Source: QHCA01 sp003244095
GTDB lineage: Bacteria > Actinomycetota > Actinomycetes > Mycobacteriales > QHCA01
DNA length: 64,000 nucleotides
Direction of reading: 5' to 3'
Assembly: GCA_038329965.1 (NCBI GenBank)
Contig: JBBQNN010000004.1
Coordinates: forward strand, 1 to 64,000
Part shown: piece by piece, positions 24,447 through 32,897 of the stretch
How the letters are laid out: each line of letters begins with the position of its first letter
How positions within the stretch are numbered: position 1 is the stretch's first letter
Made by a program: the position numbers and the translations under genes
Notes under the pieces: model-generated
The model's input: only the letters and a program-made list of their open reading frames with translations
Told to the model about the DNA's origin: nothing
Database searches by the model: none

Positions 24447-25610
24447 TCAGCGACCGAACAGCCCCTTGCGCTTCTTCTGGGCTGACGGGGTGTACGGCCG
24501 CGAGGGCGGCGACGAGACCGGGGGGTTGTCCGGCGGGTCGTCCAGGCCGAGGAAGGACAGCTCCCGCATCAGCGATGCCGTGTCGTTGAGGTGTACGGAC
24601 GGATGCGCCTCGTCGGCCGGATCCCCGGGCTCGTACTCGACAGCCGGCTCCGGCACCTCGTCCTCGACCTCCTCGGCCTCCTCCGCGTCGTACTCGCGGG
24701 ACAGCTCCGACAACAGGGCCGAGGCCTGCCAGACAGCGGCCTCGATGGAGGGCTCAGCCTCCTCGGCCACCGGCGCGCGAGGCACCGGAAGGTCCGGTAT
24801 GACAGTCAGCTCGACCGCCGGCTCGAGGGCAGGCTGGGGGTCGACCTCGGGCGAGACCTCGACCTCGATCTCGGGCTCAGGCTCGGCGTCGGCACGGGAC
24901 GGGACGACGATGTCGAGCGACCCGCCGTGCACGAGCCTGGCGATGACGTACGTCGCCTCGAACAGCGTGAACCCGCACAGGTCGGCCAGCTCCCGCACCG
25001 ACCGCTTGCCGTCGACGTGACCGATGGCCGCCCACGCGTCACTGGACAGGTCAAGAGCGGTGTCGGCGGCGAGCCCGGCCGGTGACACCCTCGGGACGGC
25101 GTCCGGGCCGGGGACCAGCTTCACCAGGCGGCTCCAGGCCCGCTGCCGCTCGATCACCTGGCGGAGCAGCTCAGCCGCCGACAGGCCGCCGGCGATGCCC
25201 TCGCGGGTGCTCTCGCCGTCGACGAACTCCCAGTGGCCGGCGGTCAGGCCGAGCAGGTCCGCGCCGTCCTCCAGGACCTGCTCTATGACGAAGGCCTCCA
25301 CCACGGACTGGTCGACGTACCCCAGCCGGACGAGCAGCTCACCGAGCCGCCAGGCCTGCAGCGCCCCCTCCTGCGCGTCCAGGGCCTCGGCCAGCGCAGC
25401 CGGGACGAGGGCGCCCGAGCTGACCAGCCGGTTGCCCAGCCGCCGGCCCGGGTGCGGCATGGCGATGAAGTAGATGGCGCCCTCCCGCAGGTAGACCAGC
25501 GCCTCTCCACCGTCGGGGTCGACGACATGGAGGCAGCCGCTGGCCCATTCCTGGGCCAGTGCCTGCAGGGCCGCCGAAAGCGCGGTCTCAGCAAGGTCTC
25601 CCTGGAGCAC
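24447..25610 (-). CDS. DUF4388-domain protein with acidic, proline-rich C-terminal tail
   Basis: This 387-residue protein starts at GTG 25610, placed by a GGGGAGG site six bases away. The N-terminal DUF4388 region begins VLQGDLAETALSAALQALAQ and includes GCLHVVDPDGGEALVYLREG. A middle helical region (LLRLGY...VIEQVLEDGADLLGL) leads to a winged-helix-like segment, SVRELADLCGFTLFEATYVI. The last ~150 residues are acidic and repetitive, ending QKKRKGLFGR. DUF4388 proteins are often linked to gliding or signalling systems; the role here is unknown. It is divergent from the BKACE operon. Confidence 0.75.
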   Translation of the reverse strand: MLQGDLAETALSAALQALAQEWASGCLHVVDPDGGEALVYLREGAIYFIAMPHPGRRLGNRLVSSGALVPAALAEALDAQEGALQAWRLGELLVRLGYVDQSVVEAFVIEQVLEDGADLLGLTAGHWEFVDGESTREGIAGGLSAAELLRQVIERQRAWSRLVKLVPGPDAVPRVSPAGLAADTALDLSSDAWAAIGHVDGKRSVRELADLCGFTLFEATYVIARLVHGGSLDIVVPSRADAEPEPEIEVEVSPEVDPQPALEPAVELTVIPDLPVPRAPVAEEAEPSIEAAVWQASALLSELSREYDAEEAEEVEDEVPEPAVEYEPGDPADEAHPSVHLNDTASLMRELSFLGLDDPPDNPPVSSPPSRPYTPSAQKKRKGLFGR

Positions 25611-25749
25611 TCGACGCCTCCCCTCGGCCGGCAACCACAGGTGACAGATGTCTCCATCTGTCCTTTCGGCATGTGTGGCCGGGACGTTGAGGAACAAGCA
25701 GATACGCCGCGCGCCCCACAGCGGGCGCCTTCCGTGTCACGATTCGAGG

Positions 25750-26625
25750 GTGGACAGCACGCTTATCACGGTCGCGCCCACCGGCGCGGAGACGGCCAAG
25801 GACACCGCGCCGGCGCTTCCGGTCACCCTGCCGGAGCTGCTGTCGACCGCACGGGACTGCGCAACGGTCGGCGCCGGCCTGATCCACGTCCACATCCGCG
25901 ACGATCACGCTCGCCCCACGCTCGACCTCGGCCGGCTCCGCGAGACGGTCGTCGCGTTGCGCGAGCAGACCGACCTGATCGTGCAGCTGTCGACCGGCGG
26001 GGCGGTCAGCGACCCGGAGTCCGACCGCTTGCGGGTCCTCGACGCCGACCCCGACTCGGCCAGCTGCTCGATGGGCACGGTCAACTTCGGCACCGACGTC
26101 TTCGTCAACCGCTGGGAGTTCATCGTCGAGCTGCACCAGCGGATGCAGGAGCGGGAGATCGTCGCCGAATACGAGATCTTCGACCTGGGCCACCTCGCCT
26201 CGCTGCGGCGGCTGCTGGACACGTACGGCCCCCCGTACGGCGATCATGTCCATTGCGACCTGGTCATGGGGGTGCCGGGCGGCATGCCCGGTACGACGGC
26301 GGCCCTGGTCGCCGCCGCACAGATGCTCCCGGAAGGTGCGACCTTCAGCGCAACGGGTGTCGGACGCACTACTCTGTGTGTAGCTCTCGCAGCATTGTCA
26401 GCCGGCGGCCACCTGCGAGTCGGGATGGAAGACACGCTCTCGTACGCACCTGGTCAACCGGTAGTGAACAACGCACAGCTCGTGGCTCGGGCCGCCGGCC
26501 TGGCCCGCATCGCACTTCGCCCGCCTATGGGCATCGAGGAGGCACGCGGCATGCTCGCTGTCAAAGATCGGCGGCCGGCCAACGCGGCAGCGACGTCCGC
26601 GGGGGCTCCAGGGGGCCCGCGATGA
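25750..26625 (+). CDS. BKACE-family beta-keto acid cleavage enzyme
   Basis: This is a 291-residue TIM-barrel enzyme with a GTG start at 25750. Family motifs are LITVAPTGAE at the start, the zinc-binding GAGLIHVHIRDDHARPTLDL (HxH), DLIVQLSTGG, AEYEIFDLGHL and DHVHCDLVMGVPGGMPGT. The third zinc ligand is probably the glutamate in VGMEDTLSYAPGQPVVNNAQ. BKACE enzymes condense a beta-keto acid with acetyl-CoA to give a CoA ester and acetoacetate. Substrate range is wide and cannot be set here. Its stop overlaps the rsiG start by four bases. Confidence 0.9.
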   Translation: MDSTLITVAPTGAETAKDTAPALPVTLPELLSTARDCATVGAGLIHVHIRDDHARPTLDLGRLRETVVALREQTDLIVQLSTGGAVSDPESDRLRVLDADPDSASCSMGTVNFGTDVFVNRWEFIVELHQRMQEREIVAEYEIFDLGHLASLRRLLDTYGPPYGDHVHCDLVMGVPGGMPGTTAALVAAAQMLPEGATFSATGVGRTTLCVALAALSAGGHLRVGMEDTLSYAPGQPVVNNAQLVARAAGLARIALRPPMGIEEARGMLAVKDRRPANAAATSAGAPGGPR

Positions 26626-27176
26626 ACGACGTACGCCCCGGTGGCAAACGGCGCATCGACCGGGTCCTCGACGACGGGTTCATCGACGACCTGTCCACCA
26701 TGACGATGGAGGACCTTCGCACGCACCGCGCCGAGGCCGAGCAGGAGGAGGTCGACATGTCCTACCTGCGGAAGCTTCTCCACGGCCGGATGGACATCAT
26801 GAAGGCCGAGCTCCGGGTCCGCTCCGCCGGCGGCTCCGACCGGGTCGTCGACGACCTCGGGCACGTGCTCGCCGACGACGGCCCCACCGCGCCGTTCGGC
26901 CTCGGCCGGCACAGCACGCTGCAGCCCTCGCGGGTCGACGAGCACCACCGCCGGGTCGAGAAGCTGGTCGCCGACGTGGGCCTCAGCGATGCGCACGGGC
27001 TGTCCGACGAGCAGTTGAGGGCAGCCCTCTCGCACTTCGCCGTCGAGGAGCGCACCGTCTCGGACCTGCGGCGCGCGGTACAGCGCGTCATGGACCTGTT
27101 CGGCACCGAGATCGCCCGCCGCTACCGCGACGGTGAGGCCAGCGTCGACACCCTCCTGACGAGGGAGCAAAGCTGA
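26622..27176 (+). CDS. rsiG: RsiG-type c-di-GMP-binding anti-sigma protein
   Basis: This 184-residue, mostly helical protein of the aerial-mycelium-formation family carries two copies of the RsiG c-di-GMP motif E-x3-S-x2-R-x3-Q-x3-D. Copy one is E43, S47, R50, H54, D58, with His replacing Gln. Copy two is E143, S147, R150, Q154, D158, an exact match, and the copies lie 100 residues apart. In Streptomyces, RsiG bound to c-di-GMP holds the sporulation sigma factor WhiG. No WhiG gene is in the window. The ATG overlaps the BKACE stop, so the two are co-translated. Confidence 0.88.
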   Translation: MNDVRPGGKRRIDRVLDDGFIDDLSTMTMEDLRTHRAEAEQEEVDMSYLRKLLHGRMDIMKAELRVRSAGGSDRVVDDLGHVLADDGPTAPFGLGRHSTLQPSRVDEHHRRVEKLVADVGLSDAHGLSDEQLRAALSHFAVEERTVSDLRRAVQRVMDLFGTEIARRYRDGEASVDTLLTREQS

Positions 27177-27193
27177 GCGTCGTCCTCGCCCGG

Positions 27194-28111
27194 GTGACCC
27201 GGTCCGGATTCGTCGAGAGCGAGCACCGCGGCTCGGTGGTCAGCCTCGACCCGGAAGGTACGCAGGTGTTCGCCCTCGGTGACGTCGAGACGCCGGTTTT
27301 CCCGCGATCGTCGCTCAAGCCGTTGCAGGTCGTCGGGATGCTGCGCGCCGGCCTGTCCCTGGCGACGCCCGACGTCGCCCTGGCGGCGGCGTCGCACTCC
27401 GGTGAGGGCAAGCACGTGAGCCGGGTACGCGACCTGCTGCACCGCGCCGGCCTGCCGGAGTCGGCCCTGGCCTGCCCAGCGAGCCTGCCGCTGTCGCAGG
27501 CCGCCGCGGAGGCGACGATCCGGGCCGGCGGTGGGCCGTCCCGCGTACAGATGAACTGCTCCGGCAAGCACGCGGCGATGCTGCTGACCTGCCTGGCCGG
27601 CGGCTGGCCGACCGAGGGCTACCTCGACCCTGGCCATCCCGTGCAGAAGACGATCCGCGGCGCGATCGAGGACCTGTCCGGCGAGCCGGCCGCGGCCGTC
27701 GGGGTCGACGGCTGCGGTGCCCCGGTGTTCGCCATGTCGCTGTGCGGCCTGGCGCGCTCCTTCGCCCGGCTCGTGCGGGGTGCACCGGGCTCGCCGGAGC
27801 GGACCGTCGCCGACGCCATGCGGGCGCACCCCGACCTGGTCGGAGGTGACGGCCGGGACGTGACCAGCATGATGGCCGGCGTGCCGGGACTGCTGGCCAA
27901 GGACGGCGCGGAGGGTGTGTACGCCGCGGCACTGGACACCGGCGCCGCCACCGCGGTCAAGATCGACGACGGCGCGGCCCGGGCCCGCGCGCCGGTGATG
28001 GTCCGCGAGCTCCGCCGGCTCGGCGCGGAGGGCCCGGTGCTCGACGAGCTGGCCGAGCTGCCGGTGCTCGGCGGCGGCCGCCCGGTCGGCACCGTCCGCA
28101 CCGTCTACTAA
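27194..28111 (+). CDS. L-asparaginase II (thermolabile/Rhizobium-type asparaginase)
   Basis: This 305-residue protein belongs to the asparaginase_II family, distinct from the bacterial AnsA/B fold. It shows the serine/lysine site FPRSSLKPLQ, the AAASHSGEGKHV motif, RVQMNCSGKHAAMLLTC, VGVDGCGAPVFAMSL, and the C-terminal GARARAPVMV-like stretch. It hydrolyses asparagine to aspartate and ammonia. GTG 27194 is the first standard start. Residues homologous to the family N-terminus (SVVLARV) continue upstream to a CTG at 27173 overlapping the rsiG stop, so the true start may be that CTG. Third gene of the BKACE-rsiG operon. Confidence 0.9.
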   Translation: MTRSGFVESEHRGSVVSLDPEGTQVFALGDVETPVFPRSSLKPLQVVGMLRAGLSLATPDVALAAASHSGEGKHVSRVRDLLHRAGLPESALACPASLPLSQAAAEATIRAGGGPSRVQMNCSGKHAAMLLTCLAGGWPTEGYLDPGHPVQKTIRGAIEDLSGEPAAAVGVDGCGAPVFAMSLCGLARSFARLVRGAPGSPERTVADAMRAHPDLVGGDGRDVTSMMAGVPGLLAKDGAEGVYAAALDTGAATAVKIDDGAARARAPVMVRELRRLGAEGPVLDELAELPVLGGGRPVGTVRTVY

Positions 28112-28662
28112 CCCAGCAAGAGGGCGCCGACGGCGTCTGACCGGCGGTAGGCCCGCCACTGTGTGTGCACGGGCGGCACGATCCAGCCGATCCGGAAGCC
28201 GGCGTCGATTCGGGTGGGTGAAGCAGCTATCCAGTCGTCGGGGCCGCTGTGCAGCACTCCGCCCGCTGCCGCGACGAGATCGGCGTCCACAGACCCGGGT
28301 TCCATGACGAAGTGCCAGCGCCGGTCGTGCGGCACCGTCGCGGTGGGACACCTGGTGTTCAGCTGTTCGTGCAGGAACGCGCCATACCGTGCGGGGAGGT
28401 CGACGATGTCGAACCGGGACGTGATCAACGCGATGCCCCAGCCATGGTCGGCCCAGGTTTCCTCGGCTTGCTCCGGGTCGTTGATCGTGGTGCCGTCGAG
28501 CAGGTGCGGCTCGATGCAGTCTCCTCGCTCGCACGGACAGCGGCCGAGGCGCGGCACGGCCAGCGCGGCAACCGGCCATTGATGGGCGGCGTATTCCCTT
28601 GCGCGACGCCGGAACCGGCGGGCATGCGAGCCGCTCAGCCGCGGCTGCAGGCGGGACAGCAT
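28108..28662 (-). CDS. Prim-Pol-like (bifunctional DNA primase/polymerase N-terminal) domain protein
   Basis: This 184-residue protein resembles a stand-alone Prim-Pol domain: HQWPVAALAVPRLGRCPCER with a CxC...C zinc-like cluster, HLLDGTTINDPEQAEETWAD, GWGIALITSRFDIVDLP, the RRWHFVMEPGS strand and DDWIAASPTRIDAGFRIGWI. The second catalytic acidic residue (usually DxD/DVD) is replaced by RFDIVD, so catalysis is uncertain. ATG 28662 directly follows the methyltransferase stop, making it the last gene of a three-gene operon. It converges with the asparaginase gene, sharing four bases. Confidence 0.75.
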   Translation of the reverse strand: MLSRLQPRLSGSHARRFRRRAREYAAHQWPVAALAVPRLGRCPCERGDCIEPHLLDGTTINDPEQAEETWADHGWGIALITSRFDIVDLPARYGAFLHEQLNTRCPTATVPHDRRWHFVMEPGSVDADLVAAAGGVLHSGPDDWIAASPTRIDAGFRIGWIVPPVHTQWRAYRRSDAVGALLLG

Positions 28663-29502
28663 CTAGTCACGGTAGCCGACAGCCATCAGCAGTGCGCTCG
28701 CGGGCGCGAGGTCAGGGTACCGGTCAGCGATCCGGGCACCGTCCAAGGCGGTCTGGAGTGGATCGGCGTCGGCGAGGGTGCTCGGCAGCACGTCGGTCTG
28801 GACATGACGATCGATCGCGACCGTGAGCCATCCGCCTGGACCGGTCAGGCCGTGCACCGTGACACTCCTCATCCCGGCACCGGTCAGCTCCGCGTGCAGC
28901 TCGTTGACGGTGTGGTAGTAGGTATGGGCCATCCGGTCGTTTCGAGGGCTGAACCCGTCTGCCAGGATCTCCTCCACGATGCGCCGCCGCTCGCCGAGCT
29001 GGTTGGCGAGGGTCGCCCCGAGGAGGTTCGCGAACCGGTTGATCGCGACCACGGCTACGAGGCCACCGGGGCGAAGCACCCTGACCGCCTCGCGCAGGGC
29101 CTGACGGCGGTCGCCAGCGTCGATCAGGTGGTACAGGGGGCCGGCGAGCAGTGCCGCGGCGAACCTCCCGTCAGGCCAGGGCAGGCTTCTCGCGTCGCCC
29201 AGCACGGCCGGTATGCCCGCCTCCCTGGCCTGGCCGACATGGCTCTGGACCGGATCGAGAAGCTCGACGGTGTAGCCCCGCGACTGCAGCCAGGCCGCAT
29301 GCGCGCCTGGGCCTCCGCCCACATCTACGACATCGGCCGGCGGCGCGGGCAGGTATCGCGCCATGACATCGCGGACCCTTGCCCGCTCCAGGCGGCCCTT
29401 CAGGGTCGAGTCGAGGCGAGTGGCCTCGTCGAACCGGTTGGTGTAGTGCTCGTGGAGGTCGGCTTGGACTACGTCGCGGTGGCCTGGCCCCCACCGGCTC
29501 AT
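28663..29502 (-). CDS. Class I SAM-dependent methyltransferase
   Basis: This 279-residue methyltransferase starts at ATG 29502 (MSRWGPGHRDVVQADLHEHY). Motif I is VVDVGGGPGAHAAWLQSRGY near residues 63-75, followed by ELLDP (motif II), LPWPDGRFAAALLAGPLYHL and VLRPGGLVAVVAINRF (post-motif). The LYHL form and the NRFANL segment are typical of a Streptomyces group with unknown substrate. Its ATG overlaps the stop of the upstream gene by four bases, and its stop abuts the Prim-Pol start, so all three genes are translated from one message. Confidence 0.88.
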   Translation of the reverse strand: MSRWGPGHRDVVQADLHEHYTNRFDEATRLDSTLKGRLERARVRDVMARYLPAPPADVVDVGGGPGAHAAWLQSRGYTVELLDPVQSHVGQAREAGIPAVLGDARSLPWPDGRFAAALLAGPLYHLIDAGDRRQALREAVRVLRPGGLVAVVAINRFANLLGATLANQLGERRRIVEEILADGFSPRNDRMAHTYYHTVNELHAELTGAGMRSVTVHGLTGPGGWLTVAIDRHVQTDVLPSTLADADPLQTALDGARIADRYPDLAPASALLMAVGYRD

Positions 29503-29957
29503 GGCGGCGACCCGGCGCCGACGACACCAGCGTGGTCGTCGTCCTGAACGGGCGTGGGCGCGCCCGGTTTGACCCACACCAGGCGAGCCCGTACGTGGCT
29601 GCCGATAGTGAACCCGCGCAGGCAGTTCTTCGGCGCTCGCAGGCTCATCCTCACTGCCGGCGGGCTGGAGACGACTTCAGCGTGACCCTCGAACGCCAAG
29701 CCCCACGCGGCGATCCGGGCGTCGACACGATCGCCGTAGACCTGCACCACCGCGAACAGGCGAGGGGCCTCGTCGGCGACCGCGGCGTCCAGGATCGCGG
29801 TGAACTCCTGTTCGTCGCACAGCGGCCGGATGCCCGAGGGGTCAGGCATCAACGCATCCCGCGGGTGTTGCTCGCGTTGCCCATGTGAGGGAGCCGCGAG
29901 TGGCTCGGGAAAGGCCCCGTCCTCACCAGCGGACGGCAGGTCACCAACTCTGTTCAT
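29499..29957 (-). CDS. Conserved hypothetical protein, first gene of the methyltransferase/Prim-Pol operon
   Basis: This 152-residue protein has ATG 29957 with AGAGGG about nine bases upstream. The first ~35 residues are polar and possibly disordered. The rest reads as one small alpha-beta domain: DEQEFTAILDAAVADEAPRL, FAVVQVYGDRVDARIAAWGL, AFEGHAEVVSS and the C-terminal ARLVWVKPG. No membrane segment or catalytic motif stands out and I do not recognise the family. It faces a TPR-type regulator across a 130-bp region with a palindrome, so that regulator probably controls it. Confidence 0.6.
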   Translation of the reverse strand: MNRVGDLPSAGEDGAFPEPLAAPSHGQREQHPRDALMPDPSGIRPLCDEQEFTAILDAAVADEAPRLFAVVQVYGDRVDARIAAWGLAFEGHAEVVSSPPAVRMSLRAPKNCLRGFTIGSHVRARLVWVKPGAPTPVQDDDHAGVVGAGSPP

Positions 29958-29972
29958 GCCGCTGACCCTCTC

Positions 29973-30022
29973 GTCGGTGCGGCACCGACGGATCGCCATG
30001 TCGTCCGCACTTGTCCGCACTT
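29973..30022. promoter_or_regulatory. Operator-like palindrome and tandem repeat in a divergent promoter region
   Basis: A perfect inverted repeat GTCGGTGC-G-GCACCGAC spans 29973-29989, just upstream of the minus-strand operon's ribosome-binding site. At 30003-30022 the decamer GTCCGCACTT occurs twice in tandem, followed by TTGACC. These signals lie between a three-gene operon and a divergent regulator, the usual place for shared control. Confidence 0.5.
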
Positions 30023-30087
30023 TGACCACTGAGCGTGCCCGAGGGATTACCGTGGCGTCCAGACTCGCACAACCGTGAGGTGGGACG

Positions 30088-31488
30088 ATGACGGTCGCGA
30101 ACGAGCCGGCGCGGTCCAACGCGGAGTTGGAGAAGCTGCTGGCACTGGCCGGCTGGACACCGGAACACCTGGGTGACCGGCTGAACCGGCTCGCTGCCAC
30201 CCTCGGGCTCGGCGACCACCTCCACCGCAAGTCGGTACGCCGCTGGGTCCACCCGCTGCCGAGTTGGCCGGCCCCTCGCGTGCCCCGCCAGCCGTGGCCG
30301 TCCCTGGTATGCCATCTGCTACACGAACGCACCGGCCGGCCGGTCACCCCGGACACGCTCGGCTGGGCTGCGGCCGGGCCACCGAGCTACCTGCCGGCCG
30401 ACGCCGGGCTCAACACCCCGTGGAATCCCGACGGAACGCTGGCGGCACTGGCCGCCGTCGTGGATGCTGATGCGATGGAGCGGCGACAATTCCTCGCCCT
30501 GACCGGGGTGACCCTCACCGCCGTGGCGCACCAGTGGCTGTTCGACCCGGCGCGGGTGGCCGCCTCGCTCACCGGCAAGCGCGTCGACGACGCCCTGGTC
30601 GACGACCTGGAGCGGGTCGTCGAGGCGCGGCGCCGGATGGACGACGCGATCGGCGGCGGTGCCCTGCTGCCCGCCGTCCGGGAGGACCTGCGGCTGGTCG
30701 TCGCGATGCTGGACAAGGCCGCCTACACCGAGCGGGTCGGCAAGCGGCTGCACGCCGCCGCCGCCGAGTTCGGCCGGCTGGCGGGCTTCGTGGCCTATGA
30801 CTCCAACCTGCCCGCGGTCGCGCAGCGCTACTTCCTGGCCGGGCTGCGCGCCGCGCACGTCAGCGGCGACCGGGCCATCGGCGCCAACATCCTGGGGTTC
30901 ATGAGCATCCAGTCGGCACACTCTACGGCGCCCCGCGACGCCGTAACCCTGGTCGAGTCCGCGCTGCAAGCCGAATCCCACCTCACGCCGGCGGTCGCTG
31001 CGTCCTTGCACGGCCGGCTGGCCGTCGGTGCGGCCCGCGTCGGGGACTCGGCCACTTCGCGCCGCGCTCAGGATCAGGCCTTCGAGTTGCTTGCTCGGTC
31101 CTCGCCGGAGGACGAACCGCCGTGGATCTACTGGCTGGGCGGGGCGCATGTCGAGGAGTTCGCGGGAAAGTCCCTGCTGGCCCTGGGCAAGCCCGTCGAC
31201 GCCGAAGCGCATATTCGGCGCGCGGTTGCACTGCTCGATCCCGGGTTCTCTCGCGACCGTGCCGGGTTGCTCTGCCATCTGGCGACAGCTCGTGTCCGGG
31301 CCGGGGCCGTCGACCAGGCGTGTGCCACGGCGGGTGAGGCCGCCGCCCTGCTCCGGCGGCTAGACTCCCCTCGCGAGAAGCGCCGTCTGATCGAGTTCCG
31401 TGCGGCCGCCGCTCCCTACGCCGGCTCGGCTGCCGTGAAGGAGTTCGACGCCAGGCATCGCGATCTGATCGGCACCTCAGTGGCTTAG
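30088..31488 (+). CDS. NsdA-like transcriptional regulator with TPR-type C-terminus
   Basis: This 466-residue protein starts MTVANEPARSNAELEKLLAL. The first ~90 residues form a helix-turn-helix-like region that includes KSVRRWVHP. A Tat-like MERRQFLALTGVTLTAVAHQ motif follows at about residues 130-150, and then alpha-helical TPR-like repeats (HAAAAEFGRLAGFVAYDSNL, AVAASLHGRLAVGAARVGDS, AEAHIRRAVALLD). This layout is that of actinomycete NsdA-type negative regulators of differentiation. It is divergent from the hypothetical/methyltransferase/Prim-Pol operon. Confidence 0.75.
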   Translation: MTVANEPARSNAELEKLLALAGWTPEHLGDRLNRLAATLGLGDHLHRKSVRRWVHPLPSWPAPRVPRQPWPSLVCHLLHERTGRPVTPDTLGWAAAGPPSYLPADAGLNTPWNPDGTLAALAAVVDADAMERRQFLALTGVTLTAVAHQWLFDPARVAASLTGKRVDDALVDDLERVVEARRRMDDAIGGGALLPAVREDLRLVVAMLDKAAYTERVGKRLHAAAAEFGRLAGFVAYDSNLPAVAQRYFLAGLRAAHVSGDRAIGANILGFMSIQSAHSTAPRDAVTLVESALQAESHLTPAVAASLHGRLAVGAARVGDSATSRRAQDQAFELLARSSPEDEPPWIYWLGGAHVEEFAGKSLLALGKPVDAEAHIRRAVALLDPGFSRDRAGLLCHLATARVRAGAVDQACATAGEAAALLRRLDSPREKRRLIEFRAAAAPYAGSAAVKEFDARHRDLIGTSVA

Positions 31489-31511
31489 CAGCAGCGCCCT
31501 CCGCCTATCGG

Positions 31512-32897
31512 CTATCGGGCACCCAGCTTGGCGGCGAGCAGCGGGGACGCCAGCCACGTCCCGTCGCGTGTCGACACCCGCGCACAGTTGCCCACGGTCA
31601 GCTCCAGGACAGTGGCCGACCGGCCGACGCCGAAGATCAGGCGCCGTGAAGACGGCCGCCCTGCGGGGCCGTCCGGCGGGCAGCGCCCCGCGAGCGGCGC
31701 AGCGGCGATGAGCTTCGCGTAGGTCGCGGCGTCCGGCGTGGACAGGTCGTAGACCGGGGTGTTCCCCTCGCACACGCGGAGCAGGTCGGGGCGCGCGGGT
31801 ACGGGTGGGTGCGCTCCGGTGCCGGAGCTCAGCGGGGCGCTGCAGGGCGGCACGGCGGTTGGCACCGTTTTCTGCCCGGGCCGGTCGAGCAGGCCGTCGA
31901 GCAGCCCGAGCAGCGCGGGAGTCGCGTGCCCGACCCCCTGCTGCGTGACGATCGCGGCGCACGGCTGGCGGGCGACCCGCACCTCGACCACCCCCTGCGC
32001 CTGGTCGGCGAACAACAGGATGTCGATCCCTCCGACGGCGACGAAGCACGCGCGGCCGGGTATGCCGGTCGAGGCGTTGACGGCCGCGCGCAGCGAACTC
32101 AGGCTGGATCGGCCTGCCGCGTGCGCCTGGAGAACGGGCGGGCTGCCCGGAGCGGTTGACTGCCAGCCGTAACGGCAGGCAGTCACGACCCGCTCGTAGG
32201 TCGGCACCAGGCCCGGAAGCGGGACCAGCGGGTCGAAGCGCGGCGGCTTGCCAGCCGTGGCCGGCCTTCGGACGGCGGACGCGGCCGGGCAGGACGGCGC
32301 GCGCAACGGCCGGCCGGCCGCATCGCTGAGCCGCTGGGCGTCCAGCAGCCGCAGGGTCGGCTGGACGACGGCGACGTCGAGAAATTCGCCGCAGCCACTC
32401 AGGTCCAGCCGGAACGGCACCTCGCGGCCGGAGGAATAGCGGAAGGTGAAGCCATAGTTCCGGCGGCCGACGGCATCGCAGGTTTTGGGCGGCGGGGTCC
32501 CGGGCAGGGCCCGCAGCCGGGCGGCCACCTGCTCCACGTCGGAGTGCAACACATGCAGCCACAGCCGGGTGGCGTCGAAGTTGTACGAGCAGACCGTCAG
32601 GCTGGTGGCCCCTTCGGGCACGGCGACCGGAGCACTGTGGTCGATAAGCGTCGCGTTCCCGGGCGCGCACCCCGCGCCGCTCCCCGCTGCGGGGTCCGGC
32701 GAGGCGTGCCGCGTCGCGGCCACCGGGACGACTATGGCGGCAACCACCGCCACGACACCTACGGCCGAGGCCAGGGCAAGGCGGCGCCGGCGGCGGTGGA
32801 TTCGTACCCGATGAGCAACCCGCCGGACCCGGTCAGAGGTGTCGGGAAGATCGGCTACGGCGCCATGCAGCAGCCGGGAGAGTTCGGGCTCGTTCAC
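31512..32897 (-). CDS. Single-pass membrane protein coupled to SigE-family sigma factor (putative anti-sigma)
   Basis: This 461-residue protein starts at GTG 32897, overlapping the sigma gene's stop by four bases with GAGGGAGG upstream. The N-terminal ~40 residues are cytoplasmic (NEPELSRLLHGAVADLPDTS), followed by a basic RIHRRRRR stretch and a helix, LALASAVGVVAVVAAIVVPV. The large extracytoplasmic part has many cysteines and no enzyme motif. Translational coupling to an ECF sigma factor and this topology suggest an anti-sigma or signal-sensing role. No ZAS HxxxCxxC motif is present, so the mechanism would be atypical. Confidence 0.7.
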   Translation of the reverse strand: MNEPELSRLLHGAVADLPDTSDRVRRVAHRVRIHRRRRRLALASAVGVVAVVAAIVVPVAATRHASPDPAAGSGAGCAPGNATLIDHSAPVAVPEGATSLTVCSYNFDATRLWLHVLHSDVEQVAARLRALPGTPPPKTCDAVGRRNYGFTFRYSSGREVPFRLDLSGCGEFLDVAVVQPTLRLLDAQRLSDAAGRPLRAPSCPAASAVRRPATAGKPPRFDPLVPLPGLVPTYERVVTACRYGWQSTAPGSPPVLQAHAAGRSSLSSLRAAVNASTGIPGRACFVAVGGIDILLFADQAQGVVEVRVARQPCAAIVTQQGVGHATPALLGLLDGLLDRPGQKTVPTAVPPCSAPLSSGTGAHPPVPARPDLLRVCEGNTPVYDLSTPDAATYAKLIAAAPLAGRCPPDGPAGRPSSRRLIFGVGRSATVLELTVGNCARVSTRDGTWLASPLLAAKLGAR

